Source of the DNA: Companilactobacillus bobalius
Lineage (GTDB): Bacteria > Bacillota > Bacilli > Lactobacillales > Lactobacillaceae
Length of the DNA: 64,000 nt
Assembly (NCBI RefSeq): GCF_009764355.1
Contig: NZ_LNUA01000032.1
Span: 372,001-436,000, forward strand
Direction of reading: 5' to 3'
Positions within the stretch are counted from its first letter, which is position 1. Each line of letters begins with the position of its first letter. The notes beneath the pieces are model-generated. The model ran no database searches. It was not told the origin of the DNA and worked only from the letters and a program-made list of their open reading frames with translations. The position numbers and the translations under genes are program-made. This document shows positions 19,607-28,898 of this stretch, piece after piece.

Positions 19607-20131
19607 ATGACTACAATAGTTGCTGTAAAACATGATGGACACACTGCAATTGCCGGTGATGGCCAAGTTACATTAGGTGAAAAATATATTATGAAGGGCT
19701 CAGCTCATAAAGTAAGACGCATTTTTGATGATCAAGTTGTCATTGGATTTGCTGGTGGTGTAGCTGATGCCATTACACTTCAAGATTGGTTAGAAAAGAA
19801 ATTAAAGGCTTATTCAGGCAATCTAAAACGTGCTGCAGTTGAATTGGCACAAGATTGGCGCAAAGATCCAACTCTACAAAAACTTGAAGCTATGTTAATT
19901 GCTATGGATAAAGATAATCTTCTTTTAATTTCTGGTAGTGGTGAAGTTATTGAACCGGATGAAGATGTTGTAGCAATTGGTTCAGGTGGTAATTTTGCTC
20001 AAGCAGCTGCCATCGCTATGCAACGCCATGCTAAAGATATGGACGCCCAAGAAATGGCTGTTGAAGCTATCAAGATTGCTTCTTCAATCGATATCTTTAC
20101 CAATGAGAATATTATTTCAGATAAATTTTAA
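19607..20131 (+). CDS. hslV: ATP-dependent protease subunit HslV (ClpQ)
   Basis: HslV is the proteolytic core of the HslUV protease, a proteasome-like threonine protease. The N-terminus MTTIVAVKHDGHTAIAGDGQVTLG leaves the catalytic Thr at position 2 after Met removal. At 174 residues the length is normal, and the IGFAGGVADAITL and IGSGGNFAQAAA motifs are conserved. It is followed 19 bases later by hslU, its ATPase partner. The xerC-hslV-hslU order matches the Bacillus codV-clpQ-clpY order, although codY is not next. Confidence 0.97.
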   Translation: MTTIVAVKHDGHTAIAGDGQVTLGEKYIMKGSAHKVRRIFDDQVVIGFAGGVADAITLQDWLEKKLKAYSGNLKRAAVELAQDWRKDPTLQKLEAMLIAMDKDNLLLISGSGEVIEPDEDVVAIGSGGNFAQAAAIAMQRHAKDMDAQEMAVEAIKIASSIDIFTNENIISDKF

Positions 20132-20150
20132 TTAGAGTGAGGATTAATAA

Positions 20151-21590
20151 ATGACAGAAGTATTGACACCAAAACAAATTGTTGCTCAATTGGATAACTA
20201 TATTATTGGTCAAACTGATGCTAAAAAGGCCGTAGCGATTGCTTTATATAATCGTTACCGTCGTATGCAAGTACCTGAAAAGTTACAACAAGAAATCACA
20301 CCTAAGAACTTAATGATGATTGGACCTACAGGTGTTGGTAAAACTGAAATTGCCCGTAGATTAGCTAAGATTGTTAATGCTCCTTTTGTTAAAGTAGAGG
20401 CTACTAAGTTTACTGAAGTTGGTTACGTTGGTCGTGATGTTGAATCAATGGTTCGTGATTTGGTTAGTGTTGCCGTTTCAATGGTTGAAAAGGAAAAATT
20501 TGATGATATCAGACCAGAAGTTCGTCGTGACGTTGATAAGAAATTAGTTAAATTATTAGCTCCTGGTGTTAAAAAGGAACAAAAACAAAATAACAATGAC
20601 TTCATGAGTATGCTTAACAACATGCAAAATGGTGGAGGCCAAGCTTTAGGCAATATCTTTAATAATGCCGATACAGTTGACGACGATCCTGATGCTAATG
20701 CTGAGGTTACAGATGATATTCGCAATCAACGTTTGTCAGTTAAGGAACAATTAGATAAGGGCTTGCTTGAAGATGAAGAAGTAACTATTAAGGTTGAAGA
20801 GTCTAAAAAAGTTGGTCCTATGGATGATCAAATGGGACAAATGGGTCTTGATATGAGCGGCATGATGGATTCATTAATGCCTAAGAAGACTATTACTAGA
20901 ACTTTACCTGTTAAAGAAGCACGTGAGTTATTGATTCAACAAGAATCTCAAAAACGTGTTGATCATGATGAAATTTATCAAAAAGCTATTGAAAGAACTC
21001 AAAATAACGGAATTATCTTTATTGATGAGTTCGATAAAATTGCTGCCGGAGATAAAAAGACTTCTGGTGAGGTTTCTCGTGAGGGTGTTCAACGTGATAT
21101 TTTGCCTATCGTTGAAGGTTCACGAATTAATACAAAGTATGGTCCAGTAGATACTGATCATATTCTCTTTATTGCCAGTGGTGCCTTTGCTGAAAGCAAA
21201 CCAAGTGATTTGATTGCTGAATTGCAAGGACGTTTCCCAATTCGTGTTGAATTGCAAGACTTGACTGAAGATGATTTCATTCAAATCTTGACTAAACCGG
21301 ATAATGCTTTAACAAAACAATATGTTGCGCTTACAAGAGCTGATGGAATACATTTAACATTTACTAAAGAATCAGTTGAAGAGATTGCAAAAATTGCTTT
21401 TGAGTTAAATAATAGTAACCAAAACATTGGTGCAAGAAGACTTTCAACCGTATTAGAGAAGATCTTAGCTGATATTCTTTATGAAGGTCCAGATATGCAA
21501 ATGGGAGATATTACTATTACACGTGAATATGTTCGTGAACAAGTTGGTAAGATTGCCAGCGATCAAGATCTTTCACGTTACATTCTATAG
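20151..21590 (+). CDS. hslU: ATP-dependent protease ATPase HslU (ClpY)
   Basis: HslU is a AAA+ unfoldase that feeds proteins to HslV. Walker A is GPTGVGKTE and Walker B is FIDEFDKIA. The family-specific I-domain lies between them (about residues 110-260), and a Met/Gly/Asp-rich low-complexity stretch occurs within it. The sensor regions IGARRLSTVLEKIL and the C-terminal tail that docks into HslV (ending LSRYIL) are present. The length of 479 residues is normal. It is co-transcribed with hslV. Confidence 0.97.
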   Translation: MTEVLTPKQIVAQLDNYIIGQTDAKKAVAIALYNRYRRMQVPEKLQQEITPKNLMMIGPTGVGKTEIARRLAKIVNAPFVKVEATKFTEVGYVGRDVESMVRDLVSVAVSMVEKEKFDDIRPEVRRDVDKKLVKLLAPGVKKEQKQNNNDFMSMLNNMQNGGGQALGNIFNNADTVDDDPDANAEVTDDIRNQRLSVKEQLDKGLLEDEEVTIKVEESKKVGPMDDQMGQMGLDMSGMMDSLMPKKTITRTLPVKEARELLIQQESQKRVDHDEIYQKAIERTQNNGIIFIDEFDKIAAGDKKTSGEVSREGVQRDILPIVEGSRINTKYGPVDTDHILFIASGAFAESKPSDLIAELQGRFPIRVELQDLTEDDFIQILTKPDNALTKQYVALTRADGIHLTFTKESVEEIAKIAFELNNSNQNIGARRLSTVLEKILADILYEGPDMQMGDITITREYVREQVGKIASDQDLSRYIL

Positions 21591-21599
21591 GGGGCAATT

Positions 21600-22481
21600 A
21601 TGACAGTCTATCAATTAAAAAATGATTTTTTAACAATTAAGGTGGAGTCTCTAGGTGCTGAGGTAATCAGTGTCAAGAATACTAAAGGGGTAGAATTCAT
21701 GTGGCAAGCTAACCCTAATGTTTGGGGAAGACATGCTCCAGTACTATTCCCAATTGTTGGTCGTTTAAAAGATAATCATTATTATGTTAATGATAAGGAA
21801 TATCAAATGACACAACATGGATTTGCCAGAGATCAAGAATTTGCACTTGATTCTCAATCAGATTCTAAATTGGTTTTGAGTTTAACAACAAGTGAAGCCA
21901 GTTTGGAAAAATACCCATATCACTTTAAGTTAAGAATCGTTTATCAATTAGTTAAGGGAACACTTCAAATTTCCTACTTAGTTGATAGTTTGGAAGAATC
22001 AGAAGATATGTACTTCTCAATTGGTGCACATCCCGGATTCTCAGTGCCTTTTGAAAAGGGACTTAATTATGAAGACTTTACTGTCAAAGTTGATCCCAAA
22101 GAATCCAGAACTTTGATTCCAATTAATGGAGAAACAGGAAATATTGATCTTAACAATGAAAAGAAAGTTGATAATCAAGATTTCCCATTGAGTCATGAAG
22201 CTTTTGTTAATGATGCAATCGTTTATCGCTTGAATGAACCCACACAAGTGACAATTTCAAGTGATAAAAGTGAACGTCAGGTCATCCTAGATACAGGTAA
22301 CGCTAAATTCTTTGGTATGTGGTCCTCATATCCCACAGAAGGCAATTTTATGTGTATCGAACCCTGGTGGGGGATTGCCGATAAAAACGACAGTGAAAAT
22401 CAATTGAAGACCAAATACGGTATTAACCGTTTAGCACCTAATGAACAATTTGAAGCATATTTCAGTATATCAGTGAAATAG
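21600..22481 (+). CDS. Aldose 1-epimerase family protein (LacX-like)
   Basis: This 293-residue protein belongs to the galactose mutarotase-like fold and resembles LacX and YeaD-type epimerases more than classical GalM. Typical family residues appear in NPNVWGRHAPVLFPIVGRLK, HGFARDQEF, IGAHPGFSVPF and CIEPWWGIAD. It has no signal peptide. The sugar substrate is not clear from the sequence. It lies nine bases after hslU and ends at a strong terminator, so it is probably the last gene of the topA-hslU run. Confidence 0.88.
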   Translation: MTVYQLKNDFLTIKVESLGAEVISVKNTKGVEFMWQANPNVWGRHAPVLFPIVGRLKDNHYYVNDKEYQMTQHGFARDQEFALDSQSDSKLVLSLTTSEASLEKYPYHFKLRIVYQLVKGTLQISYLVDSLEESEDMYFSIGAHPGFSVPFEKGLNYEDFTVKVDPKESRTLIPINGETGNIDLNNEKKVDNQDFPLSHEAFVNDAIVYRLNEPTQVTISSDKSERQVILDTGNAKFFGMWSSYPTEGNFMCIEPWWGIADKNDSENQLKTKYGINRLAPNEQFEAYFSISVK

Positions 22482-22500
22482 ATTTGGATATTAAAAATAA

Positions 22501-22559
22501 AAGGACAGTTAATTTCATGATTCATTTAGAATCTGGAATTAACTGTCCTTCTCTTTTTT
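22501..22559 (+). terminator. Strong terminator after the aldose epimerase gene
   Basis: A 14-base perfect stem, AAGGACAGTTAATT with AATTAACTGTCCTT. GATTC/GAATC adds an inner stem. The hairpin runs into CTCTTTTTT. Confidence 0.92.
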
Positions 22560-22566
22560 AGGCAAT

Positions 22567-22605
22567 GAAAAACACCTCATAGTAAATTATCTACTATAGG
22601 ATGTT
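22567..22605 (-). terminator. Probable terminator of the DUF3862-like gene
   Basis: ATAGTA pairs with TACTAT, with further imperfect pairing outside. Read on the minus strand the hairpin is followed by a T run. Confidence 0.6.
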
Positions 22606-22663
22606 TTAACGCCCGAATAAATATGGGGATTTTCAACTTATAAGCGCAGGATAAAACGATTTT

Positions 22664-22714
22664 ATGTTAGTGGTAAAAGTTATTTTAATCCTGTTTGACT
22701 TTTACCACTAACAT
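22664..22714. repeat. Perfect 17-bp inverted repeat spanning a stop codon
   Basis: ATGTTAGTGGTAAAAGT (22664-22680) is the exact reverse complement of 22698-22714, with a 17-base loop. It includes the last codons and the stop of the minus-strand gene. No T run follows on either strand, so it is not a standard terminator. Confidence 0.85.
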
Positions 22715-23390
22715 TACCATTAGTGAAATTGATCGTGCAATTAGCACCATCTTCGCCATCTAATCCGGTTGTATACTTATATGTTGTATTTGTAGTACCA
22801 TCGATATTTGTTTCAGAGTAATAATTAGGTTTTCCAAGTGTTTGAGTAACTTGATCAGTTGTTTGATTGTTATCGATTTTGGCATAATCAGCTAAACTAA
22901 TCTTAGAACTTCGATTAACTGTAAGACCAGAGATAATCTTTTCAATAGCATGATCATTGTAAAATTGTACGACCAGTTTGGAATCCTTAGTACCATTGGC
23001 AACTTTAGACCACGTTTCCATATTAGTCTGTTTATCATTTACCTTGCTTACAGTACTAGTTACTGATTTACCGAAGAATTTCGTTAAAACATCTAAGGAT
23101 AGGCCATCCTTGTCACTGATATAAATACTATTGTACTGTTTTAAAGTTATCCCTGAAGCAGTTACTGATTTTTTCTTCTTTTTAGGTTTAGCCTTTGAAG
23201 TAGTATTTTTCTTTTGAACATTCGAAGCATTCTCTTGGGAATGAGAGTATAAATAATAACCGCCAGCGCCTCCACCAACAATTAAAAGAATAATTATGAT
23301 CCAGAACCACCATCTTTGATAGAAAGATTTTTTAAGACCATTAGAACGACGATATTCGGATCTACTAGGATATTTTTTATCCATTGTCAT
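22680..23390 (-). CDS. Membrane-anchored DUF3862-like protein
   Basis: This 236-residue protein has a basic N-terminus, one membrane segment (about residues 29-50, WWFWIIIILLIVGGGAGGYY) and a Lys-rich linker near 67-75. The extracytoplasmic domain has two similar halves of about 80 residues, each beginning with a short helix and containing a (L/T)GKP- or FGK-type turn. It resembles the DUF3862/SmpA-OmlA/BLIP-like fold. The function is unknown. The start follows AGGGGGAA; an ATG two codons later is a weaker alternative. The end of the gene forms the perfect 17-bp inverted repeat at 22664-22714. Confidence 0.8.
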   Translation of the reverse strand: MTMDKKYPSRSEYRRSNGLKKSFYQRWWFWIIIILLIVGGGAGGYYLYSHSQENASNVQKKNTTSKAKPKKKKKSVTASGITLKQYNSIYISDKDGLSLDVLTKFFGKSVTSTVSKVNDKQTNMETWSKVANGTKDSKLVVQFYNDHAIEKIISGLTVNRSSKISLADYAKIDNNQTTDQVTQTLGKPNYYSETNIDGTTNTTYKYTTGLDGEDGANCTINFTNGNVSGKSQTGLK

Positions 23391-23474
23391 GTTCCCCCTA
23401 AACGGTGCTAATCACTTTAATCATATTTTATCAGTAACTAGGACTTTTGACGTTGAATTTAAAGAAAATAAAAG

Positions 23475-23506
23475 AAAAAAACGGCCAATTTAAATGGTCG
23501 TTTTTT
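23475..23506 (-). terminator. Terminator of plsY
   Basis: On the minus strand CGACCA pairs with TGGCCG around TTTAAAT and is followed by seven T residues. Confidence 0.85.
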
Positions 23507-23517
23507 AGAAGTAGTAA

Positions 23518-24141
23518 TTATTTTTGCTGTTCCTTTTGTTGCTTCTTATATCTCAAACCAATTGGAACTAAATTTTCTTTTCCTTTGAGCAGTCGCTTAA
23601 TATTTGGAATATGACGCACATAAATAATGACAGTAATAATAGCGGCGACGGTAGTTAAAATCCAATCGTGAAGGAATAAAGTAGCAATCGTAAAGAATAA
23701 GATTGTAGTCAAGCTGGCAACGCTAACCATACTGGTTGTATAAACGATTATGGCAAGAAAAGCAAAACAGATGACAAATAGTAGAGGATTATAAGCCAAA
23801 AGTATTCCTGCACTGGTTGCAACGGCTTTTCCACCGCGGAATTTAAGAAAAATAGAGAAACAATGTCCAATTACGGCAAAAATTCCAATAAATAGAATCC
23901 AATGACGATCTAAATTAAAGAAAACTGGCATTAATGCACCTAAGGTTCCCTTCAAAATATCGATAACTAGAACAACTGTTCCGGCAAATTTGCCGAAAAC
24001 ACGATAAGCATTGGTAGTTCCGACGTTTCCACTACCGTAATCAAAAATATTTTTATGAAAGAAAACTTTTCCAACGATATAAGCAGTTGGAAATGAGCCA
24101 ATTAAGTAGGCTAATATTGCACAAATGAGAAGTTTCATCAA
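23518..24141 (-). CDS. plsY: Glycerol-3-phosphate acyltransferase PlsY
   Basis: PlsY transfers the acyl group of acyl-phosphate to glycerol-3-phosphate, the first step of phospholipid synthesis. The 207-residue protein is integral to the membrane. The conserved motifs are LIGSFPTAYIVGK, GSGNVGTTNAYRVFG and HCFSIFLKFRGGKAVATSAG. The tail is basic and Gln-rich. It is transcribed divergently from parE, an arrangement common in Gram-positive bacteria. Confidence 0.96.
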   Translation of the reverse strand: MMKLLICAILAYLIGSFPTAYIVGKVFFHKNIFDYGSGNVGTTNAYRVFGKFAGTVVLVIDILKGTLGALMPVFFNLDRHWILFIGIFAVIGHCFSIFLKFRGGKAVATSAGILLAYNPLLFVICFAFLAIIVYTTSMVSVASLTTILFFTIATLFLHDWILTTVAAIITVIIYVRHIPNIKRLLKGKENLVPIGLRYKKQQKEQQK

Positions 24142-24267
24142 AAAATCACTCTCTTAGCTTTATTTTTTTGGTATATTGTATTTCTATGGTGCTTTTATTA
24201 GAGAATTATAAATACCAACCTAGACATTATCCACTATTTTACTAGAAATTAAAAGATTTCTTATGTA

Positions 24268-24281
24268 CGAACATATATTCG
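24268..24281. promoter_or_regulatory. LexA (DinR)-like box upstream of parE
   Basis: CGAACATATATTCG matches the Gram-positive SOS box CGAAC-N4-GTTCG at all defined bases but one. It lies directly upstream of the parE -10. Confidence 0.45.
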
Positions 24282-24295
24282 TGTTAAGGTAATAG

Positions 24296-24304
24296 TGTTA
24301 TAAT
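24296..24304 (+). promoter_or_regulatory. Extended -10 promoter of parE
   Basis: TGT followed by TATAAT (24299-24304), 44 bases before the parE ATG. The -35 position overlaps the LexA-like box. Confidence 0.6.
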
Positions 24305-24348
24305 ATTGAAATATTGCACTACGTAGCAAATGAAAAGGAATGATATAA

Positions 24349-26352
24349 ATGCCAAAATCATCTTATGATGATTCGTCAATTCAAATCCTTGAAGGATTAG
24401 AAGCTGTACGAAAAAGACCAGGTATGTACATTGGTTCCACTGATTCACGTGGTTTACATCACTTGGTATATGAAATTGTCGATAATGCAGTCGATGAAGC
24501 TCTATCAGGATTTGGTAAAGAAATCAACGTTACTATCAATGAGGATAGCAGTATTACTGTTGTAGACCATGGACGTGGAATGCCGACAGGTATGCATGCC
24601 AGCGGGAAGCCAACTATTGAAGTAATTTTGACGGTTTTACATGCCGGTGGTAAGTTCTCAGAAAATAGTTACAAAACGTCTGGTGGACTGCACGGTGTTG
24701 GTTCTTCAGTTGTGAATGCTTTGTCAGAATGGATGACAGTTCGTGTTGTTCGTGATCATAAAGTTTATGAAGAACGTTTTGAAAATGGTGGTCACCCAGT
24801 TGGAACCTTGAAAAAGACTGGTACTACCAAAGAAGATAGTGGAACAACCATCAGTTTCAAACCTGATGCTACTATCTTTCAAACAACTAAATTTAACTAC
24901 GATACGTTAGCTGAGAGATTACGTGAGTCAGCTTTCTTACTAAAAGGTGTTAAATTTACTATCACTGATAAACGTGGTGAAGAAGAAAAACAAGATATTT
25001 TCCATTATGAAGATGGAATCCAATCATTTGTAAAGTACCTGAACGAGGGAAAAGATGCTTTAGGCGGAATTTTCTATGTTGAGGGTACTAATTCTGACAT
25101 TGAAATTGAATTTTCTGGCCAATACAATGATGGATACTCAGAGAACATCATCTCGTTTGTTAATAACGTACGTACTGCTGATGGTGGGACACATGAAGCC
25201 GGAATGAAGTCTGGTTTGACAAAAGCCTTCAATGACTATGCTCGTAAAGTAGGTTTGCTAAAGGAAAATAGTAAGAATTTGGAAGGTAGCGATGTTCGTG
25301 AAGGTCTATCAGCTATTATCTCCGTTCGAATTCCTGAAGAAATTCTTCAATTCGAAGGTCAAACAAAAGGTAAATTAGGAACTCCTCAAGCTAGATCAGC
25401 TGTTGATCAACTAGTTTATGAACAAATGAGCTTTTATCTATTGGAAAATGGTGAACAAGCTCAAATGTTAGTTAAGAAGGCTTTAAAGGCTCGTGAAGCC
25501 CGGGATGCAGCTCGTAAGGCTCGTGAGAGTACTCGTAGCGGTAAAAAGAATAAAAAAACCGACGGTTTACTTTCTGGTAAACTAACGCCTGCTCAATCTA
25601 AGAATCCTGATAAGAATGAATTGTTCCTTGTCGAGGGTGATTCAGCCGGTGGCTCTGCAAAACAAGGACGAGACCGTAAGTTTCAAGCTATCTTGCCTTT
25701 ACGTGGTAAAGTTTTAAATACTCAAAAGGCCAAATTAGAAGATATTTATAAAAACGAAGAGATCAATACTATGATTTATACAATCGGTGCCGGTGTTGGA
25801 GCTGATTTTAAATTAGAAGATCGTAATTATGACAAAATTATTATCATGACTGATGCTGATGATGACGGTTCTCATATTCAGATCTTGCTGTTGACCTTCT
25901 TCTATCGTTACATGCGTCCCCTAGTTGAGTCTGGACACGTTTATATTGCTTTATCACCACTTTACAAGCTTCAAAAGGGTAAAGGTGCTAAGACTAAGAT
26001 TGAATATGCCTGGACTCCAGATGAGCTTCAAAAAGGCATTGAGAAGATGGGTAAGGGCTACGAATTACAACGTTTCAAAGGTTTAGGTGAAATGAATGCC
26101 GATCAACTTTGGAAGACAACAATGGATCCAACAAATCGTATCCTGATCAGAGTTAATATCGATGATGCTGCTTTGGCGGAGCGTCGTGTAACAACTTTGA
26201 TGGGGGATAAAGTTAAGCCTAGACGTGATTGGATCGAAGATAATGTTCGTTTCAATGGAACTGAAGAAGGCGACAATATCTTGGAAAAAGTTGATGATGA
26301 TACTGATCCAATTGATAGTAAACTCGTTGACGATTTATTGAATAAGGAATAG
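24349..26352 (+). CDS. parE: DNA topoisomerase IV subunit B
   Basis: ParE is the ATPase subunit of topoisomerase IV, which decatenates daughter chromosomes. The GHKL ATPase motifs are EIVDNAVDEA, DHGRGMPTGMH and GGLHGVGSSVVNAL. The TOPRIM domain has LVEGDSAGGSAKQGRDR and TDADDDGSHIQILLLTFF. The 667-residue length and partner parC 10 bases downstream distinguish it from GyrB. It lies divergently from plsY. Confidence 0.97.
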   Translation: MPKSSYDDSSIQILEGLEAVRKRPGMYIGSTDSRGLHHLVYEIVDNAVDEALSGFGKEINVTINEDSSITVVDHGRGMPTGMHASGKPTIEVILTVLHAGGKFSENSYKTSGGLHGVGSSVVNALSEWMTVRVVRDHKVYEERFENGGHPVGTLKKTGTTKEDSGTTISFKPDATIFQTTKFNYDTLAERLRESAFLLKGVKFTITDKRGEEEKQDIFHYEDGIQSFVKYLNEGKDALGGIFYVEGTNSDIEIEFSGQYNDGYSENIISFVNNVRTADGGTHEAGMKSGLTKAFNDYARKVGLLKENSKNLEGSDVREGLSAIISVRIPEEILQFEGQTKGKLGTPQARSAVDQLVYEQMSFYLLENGEQAQMLVKKALKAREARDAARKARESTRSGKKNKKTDGLLSGKLTPAQSKNPDKNELFLVEGDSAGGSAKQGRDRKFQAILPLRGKVLNTQKAKLEDIYKNEEINTMIYTIGAGVGADFKLEDRNYDKIIIMTDADDDGSHIQILLLTFFYRYMRPLVESGHVYIALSPLYKLQKGKGAKTKIEYAWTPDELQKGIEKMGKGYELQRFKGLGEMNADQLWKTTMDPTNRILIRVNIDDAALAERRVTTLMGDKVKPRRDWIEDNVRFNGTEEGDNILEKVDDDTDPIDSKLVDDLLNKE

Positions 26353-26362
26353 GTGATACATA

Positions 26363-28810
26363 GTGACTGAAAATTCTCCTAAAATTCAAGATATCTCGCT
26401 CGAAAAAATCATGGGAGATCGATTTGCGAGATATTCAAAATCAATTATTCAAGAAAGAGCGTTACCAGATATCCGTGATGGTTTGAAACCCGTTCAACGG
26501 AGAATTCTTTATTCAATGTTCTTGGATGGTAATACTTACGATAAAGGTTTTCGTAAATCAGCCAAAGGTGTTGGTAACGTCATGGGTAATTTTCATCCCC
26601 ATGGTGATTCTTCAATTTATGAGGCTATGGTTCGTTTGTCTCAAGATTGGAAATTGCGTAATCCTTTAATTGAAATGCATGGTAACAATGGTTCGATGGA
26701 TGGTGATCCACCGGCTGCTATGCGTTATACAGAAGCACGTTTAAGTAAGATTTCGACTGAAATGTTACGTGATATTAACAAAGATACCGTTGATGAAGAG
26801 TGGAATTTTGATGATACTGAAAAGGAACCCAAGGTTTTACCAGCACGTTTTCCTAATTTATTAGTTAACGGTGCTACTGGTATTTCGGCTGGTTATGCAA
26901 CAGAGATTCCACCTCATAATTTGGGTGAAGTTATTGATGCAACAATCAAAATGATTGATAACCCTGATATTACTTTGGACGAATTGATGAAGATCGTTAA
27001 AGGTCCAGATTTTCCAACTGGTGGTATTTTACAGGGCAAGCAAGGTATTAAAGATGCTTATACCAATGGTCGTGGACGTGTTTATATTCGTTCTAAGACT
27101 TCAATTCAAGAGATCCGTGGACATAAGTCTCAAATTGTTATTACTGAAATTCCTTATGAAGTTAATAAAGCCCAATTAGTTAAGAAGATGGATGAAATTC
27201 GTGTTCTTAAAAAGGTTGAAGGAATCGCGGAAGTACGTGATGAGAGTGACCGTCAAGGATTGTCGATCGTTGTTGAATTAAAACGTGATGTTGATGCTAA
27301 TGGTATTTTGAACTATTTGTTTAAAAATACTGATTTGCAAGTTTCATACAACTTTAATATGGTTGCCATTGCTGACATGCGTCCTCAACAGGTCGGTTTG
27401 ATTCAAATCTTGAAGGAATATATTAAACATCAAGAAGACGTCGTCCTACGTCGTAGTAGATTTGACTTGAATAAGGCTAAGAAGCGTCTTCATATTGTTG
27501 AAGGTTTAATTAAGGCTTTATCAATTCTGGATAAAGTTATTAAGACTATTCGCTCTAGTAAGAATAAATCTGATGCTAAGAATAATTTGATTAAGAGCTA
27601 TAAATTCAGTGATGAACAAGCTGAGGCAATCGTTTCCTTGCAGCTATATCGTTTAACTAATACCGATGTAACGGAATTGGAAAAAGAAGATGCAGAACTT
27701 CATAAGCAAATTGATCATTTGAATGGAATCATTGATAATCACACTACTTTGATGACATTAATCAAAAAGGAATTGACACAAGTACGTGATACTTATGCTG
27801 ATAAGCGTCGTACTAAGATTGAAGCTAAAGTGGCTGAGATCGAAGTTGATACAAAGGTTATGGTTGCCAGTGAGGATGTTCGTCTATTGGTCAGTCATGA
27901 TGGCTATGTTAAACGAAGTAGCTTACGTTCTTATCAAGCTTCTGACGCTGGTGATAATGGTCTGAAGAATGAAGATTATCCAATTATTGATGAAAATGTT
28001 AATACATTGGATCATGTCTTTATTTTCACTGACAAAGGTAATTTGATTTATCGACAAATCTTTGAAATTGAAGATAGTCGTTGGAAGGATACCGGTTCAC
28101 ATCTTTCTCAAGAAATTGGATTGGATACAGATGAATCAATTCTTAAAGCTTTTGTTTTCAAGAAGCTAGAAGAAGAAACTGGTAATTTCTTGATAGGGAC
28201 CAATGAGAACTACATCAAGCAAGTAGCTTTTAATGATTTATTACCAGGAAGAACTTACAAATCTAGAGCTTCCAAGTATTGCAAATTGAAGGCCGATACT
28301 TCACGAGTAATGGATGTCTATTATGTACCGAATGATTCTAAACAATTGGTTTATGTCTTTACGGAGCATTCTTATGCTTCAGCCTTTCCAATTGAAGAAG
28401 TGCCAGTTGTTAGTGGAAAAGCAATGGGTGTTAAATTTGTTAGTTTGAAAGACGATGATCAATTAGCTGGTTATTTCTTGGCTGATGACGACAATGATAA
28501 AATTGCAGTCTTAACTCAACGTGGATCATATAAACAAATGAAATTGTCTGAAATACCTGTAACTAGTCGTGCTCGTCGTGGCGTTCTAACTCTCAGAGAA
28601 TTGAAACGTCAACCACATCGTATTTGTTTAGTAACGAATATTAGTAATGATATACAACTATCAATCGTAACTGATTCGAATAAAGAAATTGAAATTGATC
28701 CGTCAATACATCAGAATGCTGACCGTTATTCCAATGGCTCATTTATTATGGATCCAGAAACGGATGGTATTCCACTCAGATTTGTGAAAAAAATGTTAGA
28801 AAATGAGTGA
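26363..28810 (+). CDS. parC: DNA topoisomerase IV subunit A
   Basis: ParC is the DNA-cutting subunit of topoisomerase IV. The active-site Tyr lies in PPAAMRYTEARLS. The quinolone-resistance-determining region reads HPHGDSSIYEAMVR, with Ser and Glu at the usual positions, which is the wild-type susceptible form. The C-terminal beta-pinwheel domain is present; total length is 815 residues. It starts at GTG after AGGTGA and is co-transcribed with parE. No terminator is obvious after it. Confidence 0.97.
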   Translation: MTENSPKIQDISLEKIMGDRFARYSKSIIQERALPDIRDGLKPVQRRILYSMFLDGNTYDKGFRKSAKGVGNVMGNFHPHGDSSIYEAMVRLSQDWKLRNPLIEMHGNNGSMDGDPPAAMRYTEARLSKISTEMLRDINKDTVDEEWNFDDTEKEPKVLPARFPNLLVNGATGISAGYATEIPPHNLGEVIDATIKMIDNPDITLDELMKIVKGPDFPTGGILQGKQGIKDAYTNGRGRVYIRSKTSIQEIRGHKSQIVITEIPYEVNKAQLVKKMDEIRVLKKVEGIAEVRDESDRQGLSIVVELKRDVDANGILNYLFKNTDLQVSYNFNMVAIADMRPQQVGLIQILKEYIKHQEDVVLRRSRFDLNKAKKRLHIVEGLIKALSILDKVIKTIRSSKNKSDAKNNLIKSYKFSDEQAEAIVSLQLYRLTNTDVTELEKEDAELHKQIDHLNGIIDNHTTLMTLIKKELTQVRDTYADKRRTKIEAKVAEIEVDTKVMVASEDVRLLVSHDGYVKRSSLRSYQASDAGDNGLKNEDYPIIDENVNTLDHVFIFTDKGNLIYRQIFEIEDSRWKDTGSHLSQEIGLDTDESILKAFVFKKLEEETGNFLIGTNENYIKQVAFNDLLPGRTYKSRASKYCKLKADTSRVMDVYYVPNDSKQLVYVFTEHSYASAFPIEEVPVVSGKAMGVKFVSLKDDDQLAGYFLADDDNDKIAVLTQRGSYKQMKLSEIPVTSRARRGVLTLRELKRQPHRICLVTNISNDIQLSIVTDSNKEIEIDPSIHQNADRYSNGSFIMDPETDGIPLRFVKKMLENE

Positions 28811-28898
28811 TATAAATAACAGATTTTCATTTTATATAGTATTATTATCTTATTGATTACATTAATTTTTACTTTCACAAATTAGGAGGATCTTCTTA

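Noticed and set aside
26363..28810. Quinolone-resistance substitution in parC
   Set aside because: The determining region reads HPHGDSSIYEAMV with the usual Ser and Glu, so it is wild type.
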